Below are positions 1 through 7,455 of a stretch of 20,128 nucleotides of DNA, piece after piece (within the stretch, counting starts at the first letter, position 1; the number at the start of each line of letters is the position of its first letter). The DNA comes from Bacteroidaceae bacterium (GTDB lineage Bacteria > Bacteroidota > Bacteroidia > Bacteroidales > CHK158-818): the NCBI GenBank assembly GCA_017467745.1, contig JAFUKV010000092.1:1-20128 (forward strand), in the 5' to 3' direction. The notes under the pieces were generated by a model. The model made no database searches, was not told the origin of the DNA, and saw only the letters and a program-made list of their open reading frames with translations. Both the position numbers and the translations under genes were made by a program.

Positions 1-1
1 A

Positions 2-493
2 AATATTTCGAAAGAGGAAATTATTGCTCAGGGATTGGTTAGTAAGGAAGATTACGAGTTGTTAGAAAAATATACGCAAGCTCTTTTTAAACGTGGTACG
101 GAGATCGCAGCCGAAAAAGGGTTGATATTAGTAGATACTAAATATGAGTTTGGTAAGAAGGATGGAAAAATTATTTTAATAGATGAAATTCATACTCCGG
201 ACTCGTCCCGCTATTTTTATGCCGAAGGCTATCAAGATCGTTTTGAGAAGGGCGAGGAACAACGTCAGTTGTCGAAAGAGTTTGTTCGTCAATGGTTGAT
301 AGAAAACGGATTTCAAGGTAAAACAGGACAAAAAGTTCCTGTTATGACCGAAGCGTATTGCGATAGCGTATCTGACCGTTATATTGAATTGTATGAGCAT
401 ATTGTCGGCGAAAAATTCGTAAAAGCCGAAGCCGGAGATGTTGCTGCCCGTATAGAAAAAAATGTTGAAAATTTTCTTGCGACTTTAAAGTAA
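2..493 (+). CDS. purC: SAICAR synthetase PurC, C-terminal part (5' end outside window)
   Basis: PurC joins CAIR and aspartate with ATP to give SAICAR in cytoplasmic purine synthesis. The reading frame is open from base 2, so the gene enters from the left and about 163 C-terminal residues are visible. A TTG at 35 is internal to the frame and is not a start. The family signature LVDTKYEFG is read near bases 125-157 and is followed by the acidic stretch LIDEIHTPDSSRYF, which holds conserved substrate and Mg-binding residues. The tail (VPVMTEAY through YEHIVGEKF) matches the longer Bacteroidales PurC form as I remember it. The FkbM-like gene starts 24 bp after the stop with no terminator between, so co-transcription is likely. 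The other purine gene here, purT, lies at the far end on the opposite strand and is not in the same unit. Confidence 0.95.
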   Translation, partial: NISKEEIIAQGLVSKEDYELLEKYTQALFKRGTEIAAEKGLILVDTKYEFGKKDGKIILIDEIHTPDSSRYFYAEGYQDRFEKGEEQRQLSKEFVRQWLIENGFQGKTGQKVPVMTEAYCDSVSDRYIELYEHIVGEKFVKAEAGDVAARIEKNVENFLATLK

Positions 494-517
494 AGAAATG
501 TTGATATTGCCTTCTCT

Positions 518-1429
518 ATGATGAAAAGTTGTGTTTCGGACATAAAAACATTATATCATAAATTATGGTGGCAATGGCAACTGTGTAAATCCGCTTCTGC
601 CAGAAGGCGGATGAAACGGGAAATTTTAAAAGACTTGGCTGTTATTACCCGGACTCCGGAAGAAGACGAGGTCTATTCCTTTTTGCAAAAAGAATCGTTA
701 AAGGTTTTTCCTTATCCATTTGTGCATTTGTATAATCCTTCGAATGTAAAAGTAAATATGGATGAAACCAATGGGTTGAAATTTGTTTGGCATAAAGGGA
801 AAAGATTATATTTTCAGCGTGGTTGGGGAAATGATCGGATAAAGCGGGCATACTCGATGTTATGTTGTGAGCAGCATCCAAATTCTCCTCATTGTTATAC
901 TGATTCTGCGTTTTTTGTTTCTCCGGGTAGTATTATTGCCGATGTCGGCAGCGCCGAAGGCATTTTTGCGCTCGAGCATATTGAAACTTGCCGGCATGTT
1001 TATTTATTTGAAACGGATAAAGGTTGGACAGAAGCCTTAAATGCGACTTTCGCTGTGTGGAAAGATAAAGTAACGATTGTCAATCGTTTTGTGTCGGATA
1101 AAAATAGCGGCGATAATGTTACGCTCGATTCTTATTTTGCTGAACGAGATGTAAATTTTATTAAAGCAGATGTTGAAGGAGCCGAGCGGTTTCTATTGAG
1201 CGGAGCTTGCGAGGTTATGAAACGGCCGCAACTGCGCCGCATAGCAATTACGGCTTATCATCGTCCGGATGACGGCAGCGTGTTATGGCGACGATTGGAG
1301 GATGCTGGGTTTGTTCCCCGTTATACACATGGTTTTATGGTATTCGGAGGGTTGCATAAGCCCGAACGTCCGTATTTGCGCAGAGGTGTAATATTGGCGG
1401 AAAAAATAGAGACGAGTATAAAAATATGA
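518..1429 (+). CDS. FkbM-like SAM-dependent methyltransferase
   Basis: This is a 303-residue protein with a methyltransferase core in its second half. Residues 138-150 (SIIADVGSAEGIF) form the glycine-rich SAM loop, FETD at 164-167 is the acidic end of strand 2, and KADVEGAE at 216-223 is the motif typical of the FkbM family. The first 120 or so residues are basic and aromatic and I do not recognise them as a domain. There is no signal peptide, so it is probably cytoplasmic. FkbM-type enzymes usually O-methylate sugars or small hydroxylated molecules, but the substrate here is unknown. There are two adjacent ATG codons (518 and 521) and either could be the start. The stop overlaps the menG start by four bases (ATGA at 1426-1429), which suggests translational coupling, although no functional link to menaquinone is shown. 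Confidence 0.75.
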   Translation: MMKSCVSDIKTLYHKLWWQWQLCKSASARRRMKREILKDLAVITRTPEEDEVYSFLQKESLKVFPYPFVHLYNPSNVKVNMDETNGLKFVWHKGKRLYFQRGWGNDRIKRAYSMLCCEQHPNSPHCYTDSAFFVSPGSIIADVGSAEGIFALEHIETCRHVYLFETDKGWTEALNATFAVWKDKVTIVNRFVSDKNSGDNVTLDSYFAERDVNFIKADVEGAERFLLSGACEVMKRPQLRRIAITAYHRPDDGSVLWRRLEDAGFVPRYTHGFMVFGGLHKPERPYLRRGVILAEKIETSIKI

Positions 1430-2172
1430 CAGAATATAAAGCAGAAAAGATATTGCCTTATCAGCGGGAAGAGAAAAAAGGCGTTCAAGTGCGCGATATG
1501 TTCGATGCGATAGCAAAGGATTATGATAGGCTGAACCGTATCATGACTTTCGGAGGTATCGATAAAATATGGCGTAAAACGGCTATCCGTTTGGTAGGAG
1601 AGAAAAAGCCTCGTCGTGTTCTGGATGTGGCTACCGGAACAGGAGATTTAGCTCTTTATATTCATAAATCATTGAACCCGGAACATATAACCGGTATCGA
1701 TCTTTCAGAAGAAATGTTGTCTATTGCCCGGACAAAGGCCAAGAATGCAGGCGTTGCGGAGAAAATAACTTTTGAGTGTCAAGATTGCCTTAATCTGTCT
1801 TTTTCCGATGCCTCGTTCGATGCCGTTACGGTGGCTTTCGGGGTGCGTAATTTCGAAAACATACAGCAAGGGATTGATGAAATGTTTCGTGTATTAGCTC
1901 CGAATGGGATATTAATGGTATTGGAACTTTCCACTCCTGAAAAATTCCCTTTTAAACAGTTTTATCGTATCTACTCCGGATATGTGATACCGTTGTTGGG
2001 AAAACTATTCTCGAAAGATAAAACTGCCTATCAGTATTTGCCTCGTTCAATAGCAGCCGTTCCTCAGGGAGATAAAATGTTGCAGATATTTCGGAATGTC
2101 GGTTTTGAAAATACCCGTTGCATGGCATTGACATTTGGCAGTTGTTCTATATATTTAGGAGAAAAACGATAA
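1426..2172 (+). CDS. menG: Demethylmenaquinone methyltransferase (MenG/UbiE)
   Basis: MenG C-methylates demethylmenaquinone with SAM, the last step of menaquinone synthesis, at the cytoplasmic face of the membrane. The 248-residue product carries the UbiE pattern: MFDAIAKDYDRLNRIMTFG at 25-43, the SAM loop LDVATGTGDLA at 66-76, AFGVRNF at 137-143 and LELSTPEKFPF at 166-176. Length is normal for the family. Ubiquinone is not expected in anaerobic Bacteroidales, so menG is the better name than ubiE. The start overlaps the stop of the FkbM-like gene by four bases, and trmB begins 12 bp after the stop, so three methyltransferase genes sit in a row. Confidence 0.95.
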   Translation: MTEYKAEKILPYQREEKKGVQVRDMFDAIAKDYDRLNRIMTFGGIDKIWRKTAIRLVGEKKPRRVLDVATGTGDLALYIHKSLNPEHITGIDLSEEMLSIARTKAKNAGVAEKITFECQDCLNLSFSDASFDAVTVAFGVRNFENIQQGIDEMFRVLAPNGILMVLELSTPEKFPFKQFYRIYSGYVIPLLGKLFSKDKTAYQYLPRSIAAVPQGDKMLQIFRNVGFENTRCMALTFGSCSIYLGEKR

Positions 2173-2184
2173 AATAGACCAAGA

Positions 2185-2943
2185 ATGGGAAAAAATAAAT
2201 TACAGAAATTTGACGATTTAGCCGGATATCCCCATGTGTTTCAATTTCCTTTCGCTGCATTGAAAGAGAAAGGTTTTGATTTGAAAGGACAATGGAATAA
2301 AATGTTTTTCAAAAACAACAATCCGATTGTTCTGGAACTTGGTTGCGGAAAAGGTGAATATGCCGTAGGATTGGCAAAAATGTATCCTCAGAAAAATTTT
2401 ATAGGTATCGATATAAAAGGCGCCCGTATGTGGACGGGGGCGAAACAATCTTTACAGGAAAATATTGCAAATGTCGCCTTTTTGCGTACCAATATAGAAT
2501 TAATACATTATTTCTTTGCGGCAGGAGAAGTGTCGGAAATCTGGATAACATTTCCTGATCCGCAAATGCAGAAAGTCCGTAAACGGCTCACGTCATCTCG
2601 TTTTATAGAGCTTTATAAACAAATACTTACCGAAAACGGTTCTATACATTTGAAAACCGATAGTAATTTTTTGTACACTTATACAAAAGAGTTGGTTAAG
2701 TTAAATAATCTGCCGGTTGTGGATGATACGAACGATTTGTATCATACTCATGCTGGTAACCCTATACTTTCTATCCGTACGTTTTATGAACAGCAATGGA
2801 TTGAAAGAGGGCTGAATATTAAATATTTGCATTTCTCTTGTCCGGCTGAGACACGGATAGAAGAACCCGATGTCGAAATAGAGTATGACAGTTATCGCAG
2901 TTTCAACCGTAGCAAGCGTAGCGCAAAACAACAAGGATTATAA
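2185..2943 (+). CDS. trmB: tRNA (guanine-N7-)-methyltransferase TrmB
   Basis: TrmB uses SAM to make m7G46 in the variable loop of tRNAs. The 252-residue product has the family marks: SAM loop ELGCGKGEY at 51-59, FIGIDIKGARMW at 72-83, the catalytic-loop motif ITFPDP at 121-126 followed by a shortened basic segment ending KRL at 133-135, and LKTDS at 156-160. Proteobacterial members have a longer FPDPWPKKRHHKRR segment; the shorter version here matches what I recall of Bacteroidales TrmB. It follows menG by 12 bp and precedes the Mrp-type ATPase by 19 bp in the same orientation. Confidence 0.95.
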   Translation: MGKNKLQKFDDLAGYPHVFQFPFAALKEKGFDLKGQWNKMFFKNNNPIVLELGCGKGEYAVGLAKMYPQKNFIGIDIKGARMWTGAKQSLQENIANVAFLRTNIELIHYFFAAGEVSEIWITFPDPQMQKVRKRLTSSRFIELYKQILTENGSIHLKTDSNFLYTYTKELVKLNNLPVVDDTNDLYHTHAGNPILSIRTFYEQQWIERGLNIKYLHFSCPAETRIEEPDVEIEYDSYRSFNRSKRSAKQQGL

Positions 2944-2962
2944 ATAATAAAATATATTTGAA

Positions 2963-4087
2963 ATGACGTTATATCCGAAACTTATTCTTGATGCGTTGAG
3001 TAAAGTAAGGTATCCCGGTTCCGGAAAGAATTTGGTGGAGGCCGGAATGATTGAAGACGATATACGTATCGAGGGAAACAAAGTTAGTTTTTCTATTATT
3101 TTTGAAAAACCGAACGACCCTTTTATTAAGTCTGTGGTGAAAGCCGCAGAAACTTCTATTCTTACATTTGTAAGCCCGGATGTTGACATTAAGGGAAACA
3201 TTAAAGTAAAAAGCGTTCAATTACAACGGCCGGAACCTGAAAAATTGTTGCCTCAGGTAAAGAACATAATAGCTATATCTTCCGGAAAAGGAGGAGTAGG
3301 AAAGTCTACCGTTTCTGCCAATTTAGCGGTTGCTTTGGCCGAACAGGGGTATAAGGTCGGATTGCTCGATGCTGACATTTTCGGCCCTTCTATTCCTAAA
3401 ATGTTCGGTATAGAAGATGCACGCCCAATGCTCGAAAGAATAGACGGAAGGGATTTGATTATTCCCGAAGAGAAATATGGAGTGAAGATTCTGTCCATCG
3501 GATTTTTTGTAAATAAAGAGAGCGCGATTGTTTGGCGGGGCGGAATGGCAAGCAATGCCTTGAAACAGTTGATAGGTGATGCAGCTTGGGGAGAATTGGA
3601 TTATTTTCTGATAGACCTTCCTCCGGGTACTAGTGATATTCATTTGACATTGGTGCAAACTCTTGCCGTAACGGGAGCTATTGTTGTATCTACCCCGCAA
3701 GAGGTAGCTTTGGCCGATGCCCGTAAAGGTGTAGATATGTTTACGAACGATAAAGTAAATGTTCCGGTATTGGGATTGGTTGAAAATATGGCATGGTTTA
3801 CTCCTGCTGAACTTCCTCAAAATAGGTATTATATCTTCGGAAAAGACGGAGGTAAGCGTTTGGCGGAAGAGTTGAATATTCCGTTATTAGGACAAGTTCC
3901 TATCGTGCAAAGTATTTGTGAAGGCGGAGATAACGGAGTGCCGGTAGCTTTGAATATGGAAAGCGTTACCGGGCAGGCGTTTATGAATGTTGCGGAACAA
4001 GTGGTGAAAGCCGTAAATGAAAGAAACGAAAAGTTAGACCCAACAGAACGGGTACATGTAGATAAGAAGCCTTTGCCCAATAAATAA
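2963..4087 (+). CDS. apbC: Mrp/ApbC family iron-sulfur carrier P-loop ATPase
   Basis: Members of this family bind and pass on Fe-S clusters in the cytoplasm, driven by a deviant Walker ATPase. An N-terminal MIP18/DUF59 domain covers about residues 4-85. The P-loop SSGKGGVGKST is at 106-116, DADIFGPSIP at 136-145 and DLPPGTSD at 218-225. The length of 374 is normal for the two-domain form. In the characterised ApbC/Mrp proteins a CxxC pair follows the ENM motif; here the region after ENM (274-276) reads WFTPAELPQNRYY at 278-290 with no cysteine. I recall the same in other Bacteroidota members, so this may be lineage-wide. The gene is last in the rightward cluster before the terminator at 4108-4135. 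The symbol is used for family membership only. Confidence 0.9.
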   Translation: MTLYPKLILDALSKVRYPGSGKNLVEAGMIEDDIRIEGNKVSFSIIFEKPNDPFIKSVVKAAETSILTFVSPDVDIKGNIKVKSVQLQRPEPEKLLPQVKNIIAISSGKGGVGKSTVSANLAVALAEQGYKVGLLDADIFGPSIPKMFGIEDARPMLERIDGRDLIIPEEKYGVKILSIGFFVNKESAIVWRGGMASNALKQLIGDAAWGELDYFLIDLPPGTSDIHLTLVQTLAVTGAIVVSTPQEVALADARKGVDMFTNDKVNVPVLGLVENMAWFTPAELPQNRYYIFGKDGGKRLAEELNIPLLGQVPIVQSICEGGDNGVPVALNMESVTGQAFMNVAEQVVKAVNERNEKLDPTERVHVDKKPLPNK

Positions 4088-4107
4088 CAGAGGGAAATAA
4101 AGATATG

Positions 4108-4135
4108 AAAGCAGGACAAAAAATCCTGCTTTTTT
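4108..4135 (+). terminator. Intrinsic terminator after the Mrp/ApbC gene
   Basis: AAAGCAGGA (4108-4116) pairs with TCCTGCTTT (4124-4132) around a 7-nt A-rich loop, and T residues continue to 4135. It lies 20 bp after the Mrp-type gene stop and touches the last codon of the convergent acpH-like gene, so it closes the rightward cluster. Read from the other strand the stem is followed only by a short T run, so termination of the leftward unit is less certain. Confidence 0.85.
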
Positions 4136-4721
4136 ATTGCATATCTTTTATCCATGTTCGGGTTGCTGATTGTAATTGTGCGAAAAAATCTTTGAATAAT
4201 CGATCGATTTGAGGAAAATTCAGTTCAAGATATCGGACAGCTTCATCTACGTCCATTACAATGCGGTGGTAAGAGACCATAATGTTGAGCGAATCTTTTA
4301 ATCCTTCTGCCGATTTATACCGATACAATCGGTTTGTAAACATAAAATGCCACATAAAATGTCGTATGCGAATAGGTAGAAATTGGTAATAAACAAGTAA
4401 AGAGCAGTAGAATTTGTAAGAAAAACACAATAGCGATTGTCGGGAATATTCGTTGAAGTGTAGGGCTAACAAATGATCGAAATACATATCGGGTAAAATG
4501 ACCGCATACCGGCCGAATCTGTTACGCAAGTCTCTTGTCAACGTTTTTACGGCCGGATGCGTATCTGTAAACTGATCTATCTTTCGATGCAGAATAATGC
4601 CTTGCCGTATGTTTTCGGGAAATCTTGTTAAGTCCGAGCCTTTTACGGCATCGGCTATAAATCCGCCAATGCGACGCTCCTTGTCATCTCCTGAAAGATA
4701 AATGTGTGCTAAGTAATTCAT
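4134..4721 (-). CDS. acpH: ACP phosphodiesterase (AcpH) family protein
   Basis: AcpH-type enzymes remove the 4'-phosphopantetheine arm from holo-acyl carrier protein in the cytoplasm. The 195-residue product starts MNYLAHIYLSG like E. coli AcpH and keeps the spaced acidic/His residues of the family: GGFIADAVKG at 19-28, GIILHRKIDQFTDTHP at 41-56 and LPDMYFDHLL at 76-85. Length agrees with the E. coli protein (about 190 residues). It lies 11 bp downstream of mutY on the same strand, so the two are probably co-transcribed although their roles are unrelated. The physiological activity of AcpH relatives outside gammaproteobacteria is poorly established, so the exact reaction is inferred from family membership. 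Confidence 0.85.
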   Translation of the reverse strand: MNYLAHIYLSGDDKERRIGGFIADAVKGSDLTRFPENIRQGIILHRKIDQFTDTHPAVKTLTRDLRNRFGRYAVILPDMYFDHLLALHFNEYSRQSLLCFSYKFYCSLLVYYQFLPIRIRHFMWHFMFTNRLYRYKSAEGLKDSLNIMVSYHRIVMDVDEAVRYLELNFPQIDRLFKDFFAQLQSATRTWIKDMQ

Positions 4722-4732
4722 TCTTTCTTTAA

Positions 4733-5791
4733 TTAAGAATAAAGATGTTCTAAGAAACGCAATGTCAATCGTGAGACGGCGAAATTATCTATTTCCGAAT
4801 CTTCTATTTGTAGATATTCCGATAATCCGGTTTCCGGAGAGTCGATATTTACAGTATAAAAGGTAGCGTATATAATACGGTGAGATAGTACATGTTTTGC
4901 TTGAAATGCCGGTGCGGAAATTTCAATCTTATTTATACCTGTAAATAGCTTTTTGTATGTTTCGGTTTGTTGCAATTCTGTTAGAGACAACGGTTTTTCC
5001 GTCTCTATAAGGGGTAATTCAAACAGATTTTTCCAAATATCGTTTCCTGTTCGTTTATGTATCCATACAGAGGTCTTGTTTCGGATGTAGAAATAGTTGA
5101 AAAAACGTTCTTTTATTTTTGTTTTCCCCTGTTTATGCGGAAAATCTTTTTCTATTCCTTTTTCGTGGGCGAGAAAGATGGATATTAACGGACATTTGTT
5201 GCAATCAGGTTGTTGCGGCGTACATTGCAACGCCCCTAATTCCATAATGGCTTGGTTGTAAGTGTCCGGATGTTTCTTGTCTAACAGCGAGGCGGCAGCC
5301 TCGTAGAAAATTTTCTTTCCGGCGGGAGTGTCTATGGCCGTTTCTATTGCCAATAAGCGGCTTAGTACCCGATAGACGTTTCCATCTAATACGGCATACG
5401 GCATCTTGTAAGCGAAAGAGCAAATGGCGGCGGCCGTATAGTCGCCTATTCCTTTTAAAGAACGTACATCTTCGTATCTGTCGGGGAAGATTCCGTTGAA
5501 ACGTTTTTGTATGTCTTTTGCCGCTGCGTGTAGATTACGGGCGCGGCTGTAATACCCTAATCCCTGCCAATATCGTAAAACCTCGTCTTCTTCGGCGTTG
5601 GCGAGAGATAGCACATCCGGGAAGCGGGTGATGAACCGATTGAAGTATTCAAGGCCTTGAACTACACGGGTTTGTTGTAAAATTATTTCGGATATCCAAA
5701 TGATATATGGGTCGGCTGTATTGCGCCACGGCAAGTCTCGTTTATTTGTTTTATACCATTCTATTAGGGAATCGGATATAGAGGATTGCAT
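4733..5791 (-). CDS. mutY: A/G-specific adenine DNA glycosylase MutY
   Basis: MutY removes adenine mispaired with 8-oxoguanine and so prevents G:C to T:A changes. The 352-residue product has all expected domains. The catalytic Glu region ISEIILQQTR is at 33-42 (E35), the helix-hairpin-helix LKGIGDYTAAA at 112-122 and the catalytic Asp motif VLDGNVYRVL at 134-143 (D136). A C-terminal NUDIX-like 8-oxoG recognition domain runs from about 225 to the end (DIWKNLFELPLIE). The [4Fe-4S] loop should read C-x6-C-x2-C-x5-C. C190, C197 and C200 are present, but position 206 is Phe (codon TTT, plus-strand bases 5174-5176) in place of the fourth Cys. TTT differs from TGT by one base, so this is a point mutation, a read error or true divergence. 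It is first in a leftward pair with the acpH-like gene. Confidence 0.93.
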   Translation of the reverse strand: MQSSISDSLIEWYKTNKRDLPWRNTADPYIIWISEIILQQTRVVQGLEYFNRFITRFPDVLSLANAEEDEVLRYWQGLGYYSRARNLHAAAKDIQKRFNGIFPDRYEDVRSLKGIGDYTAAAICSFAYKMPYAVLDGNVYRVLSRLLAIETAIDTPAGKKIFYEAAASLLDKKHPDTYNQAIMELGALQCTPQQPDCNKCPLISIFLAHEKGIEKDFPHKQGKTKIKERFFNYFYIRNKTSVWIHKRTGNDIWKNLFELPLIETEKPLSLTELQQTETYKKLFTGINKIEISAPAFQAKHVLSHRIIYATFYTVNIDSPETGLSEYLQIEDSEIDNFAVSRLTLRFLEHLYS

Positions 5792-5825
5792 AAAAATAGT
5801 TATTCTCGACAGTTAAAACAGAATA

Positions 5826-5833
5826 CAAATATA
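5826..5833 (-). promoter_or_regulatory. -7 promoter box for mutY
   Basis: On the minus strand these bases read TATATTTG, a perfect match to the Bacteroidota -7 consensus TAnnTTTG, about 35 bp before the mutY start. No clear -33 TTTG/TTG is visible at the proper distance. Confidence 0.55.
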
Positions 5834-5856
5834 CGGGAGAATCTTCGATTTTCTTG

Positions 5857-5864
5857 TATATTTG
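5857..5864 (+). promoter_or_regulatory. -7 promoter box for the DUF3843-like gene
   Basis: TATATTTG followed by CA is a strong match to the Bacteroidota TAnnTTTG box. It lies 36 bp before the ATG at 5900 and predicts a leader of roughly 25-30 nt. It is the mirror of the minus-strand box at 5826-5833, with 23 bp between them. Confidence 0.6.
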
Positions 5865-5899
5865 CACAATAACCGAAATTCACACAAGTTTTTAGATAT

Positions 5900-7219
5900 A
5901 TGAAAAAAAGTTATCAAGCCATTTACAGTAAAGATTGGATGGCGTTTCATCCTTATCAAGCATCTGCACCAACAGACTTTTATTATATACAGTTAGCGAA
6001 TCGAGTTTATAGTATTATTTCAGAGTCTTGCGAACAGTTGCTCGATAATGAAGATAAAATACAGTTAAGCTGTATTCTTACTTGTTATTTTGAAGATGTT
6101 ATTGCACAGACAGGCATGTTTCAGGCGTTTACGTCAGAACATTCCCGGCAGTTCGGAAAACCGTTGCCTTTTTATGCAGAAGATGATGAATATGTTCCGG
6201 AAGAGATAAATACCGATGATATTCGTTTTCTAATTTGGCATTTCTTTGTTCAGATGTGCGATGAGGATATCCCTTCATCTCCGACAGATGAAAAGATTTC
6301 TGAATTGGCGGAGGAAGTAATGACGATATTCGACGCGGAATATGAAACCGCTCCTGAAAACAAAAAACTAAAAGAGTTTTTCAATGTACCGGTCGATGCC
6401 GATTTATATGATTTACAGTCGAAATTCTTTTGGTTGGGAACGGAGTCGTATCTGCTCTATTCGGACGGAATAGGGTTACAAAGTGCAATTGAAAGCTCTT
6501 TGCAGCAGGTAAAAGATAAGGACGGTCGGATGGATATTCCCGCTTTTGTTAATATTATGTGCAATGATTTTGCATATAACAACATTACCGAGTTTTTAGG
6601 GCTGAGTTCCGCACAATGGTTGGCGGCAATTTTAGGTAAAGCGCATCCGCTTTATGATAGTCTGCAAACGATGTCTCATAAATATTCGGGATATTTTTTA
6701 TATGAAGGAGACGAAAATGACGAAAGCCGTTTTAAACATATTGTCAGCGGTACGGAAATCAAAGTTTCCGCCCAATCGATGAAAGGTTTCCCGAAAGAGT
6801 TGAAAACCGATACGGCAATTACCCATATGGGAGTTGTGAAATGGAACGGTCAGTGGTGGTTAACCGGACAAGTAAACGGTTATAAAAAAAATGAAGAAAT
6901 GATGAAGGCGGTAAATGAGAAGGAAGAACAAAAATATGTGTTTGACGATACTTTAATGCCTTCGTTATCGGAAGAGGAACAAACCGAGATTTTCGAACGA
7001 AAATTAAATGATACGGAAGAAAAAGAAAATATCTCTGCTGAAAACATTTCTTTGTCAAAAAGTTGGAATACGGTATGTAGCCCCGAATTAAGTCGCAGTT
7101 TTATAAAACGAATGTATGAAAATGGAAGTTTGCCTAATTTCAAATTTTTGGGAGAGGATGGAAAACAATTGGTAGATGAGAATTTCGAGTTCTTGATGGA
7201 TTATTTTAAAGCAGATTGA
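5900..7219 (+). CDS. Uncharacterised protein, DUF3843-like
   Basis: This is a 439-residue acidic, probably cytoplasmic protein with no signal peptide or membrane segment. The opening (KDWMAFHPY at 11-19, then DFYYIQLANRVYSII at 26-40) and overall length resemble what I remember of DUF3843, a family known mainly from gut Bacteroidales, with no assigned function. Other features are the aromatic segment DIRFLIWHFFVQMC at 107-120 and a C-terminal half with a mixed strand pattern including MGVVKWNGQWWLTGQVNGY near 318-336. A highly charged linker rich in Glu and Lys spans about 340-380. No catalytic motif is recognisable. It is divergent from mutY and is followed by a poor hairpin (7233-7251), so it appears to be a single-gene unit. 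I assign no function. Confidence 0.6.
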   Translation: MKKSYQAIYSKDWMAFHPYQASAPTDFYYIQLANRVYSIISESCEQLLDNEDKIQLSCILTCYFEDVIAQTGMFQAFTSEHSRQFGKPLPFYAEDDEYVPEEINTDDIRFLIWHFFVQMCDEDIPSSPTDEKISELAEEVMTIFDAEYETAPENKKLKEFFNVPVDADLYDLQSKFFWLGTESYLLYSDGIGLQSAIESSLQQVKDKDGRMDIPAFVNIMCNDFAYNNITEFLGLSSAQWLAAILGKAHPLYDSLQTMSHKYSGYFLYEGDENDESRFKHIVSGTEIKVSAQSMKGFPKELKTDTAITHMGVVKWNGQWWLTGQVNGYKKNEEMMKAVNEKEEQKYVFDDTLMPSLSEEEQTEIFERKLNDTEEKENISAENISLSKSWNTVCSPELSRSFIKRMYENGSLPNFKFLGEDGKQLVDENFEFLMDYFKAD

Positions 7220-7232
7220 TATAAACAAAAAA

Positions 7233-7251
7233 GGCTGTCATCTCGACAACC
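7233..7251 (+). other. Imperfect hairpin after the DUF3843-like gene, no T-tract
   Basis: GGCTGTC (7233-7239) can pair with GACAACC (7245-7251) with one mismatch and a 5-nt loop. An A-run precedes it, as in many Bacteroidales terminators, but the matching T-run on the 3' side is absent. It looks like a decayed terminator or the 5' hairpin of the leader that follows. Confidence 0.35.
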
Positions 7252-7281
7252 CAATCTCGTTAACCTTAAATCTTAATACCA

Positions 7282-7398
7282 ATGAAAAACACATGTACAA
7301 ATGTAAAAAGTCTATTGTATTTTAGCAAATCATTTCTTAAAAATAATACTGTATTTAACTATATTTTGTTGTATATGGCTATATTGTTAACAATATGA
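7282..7398 (+). CDS. Possible 38-residue ORF with hydrophobic C-terminus
   Basis: An ATG at 7282 opens 38 codons up to TGA at 7396-7398. The peptide begins MKNTCTNVKSLLYF and ends in a hydrophobic stretch (YILLYMAILLTI). It is preceded by TTAACCTTAAATCTTAATACC, which looks like the A/T-rich leaders I recall in front of Bacteroidales outer-membrane receptor genes that start MKN. It could be a small membrane peptide, a remnant of a receptor gene's leader and signal peptide, or chance. The rest of the gap 7220-7455 shows nothing else I can name apart from the imperfect hairpin. Confidence 0.25.
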   Translation: MKNTCTNVKSLLYFSKSFLKNNTVFNYILLYMAILLTI

Positions 7399-7455
7399 AT
7401 AGAGGTGAACAATTTTGTAAATGGGATGTTATTCAAAAATTTATAAATATATAAG

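Noticed and set aside
2953..2960. TATATTTG just before the Mrp/ApbC gene, resembling a -7 promoter box
   Set aside because: It ends 2 bp before the ATG, so transcription would start at or after the start codon. In AT-rich sequence this is more likely chance.
3323..3820. Long open frame on the minus strand inside the Mrp/ApbC gene (165 codons)
   Set aside because: It is antisense to a well-conserved gene, with low-complexity basic sequence and no family resemblance.
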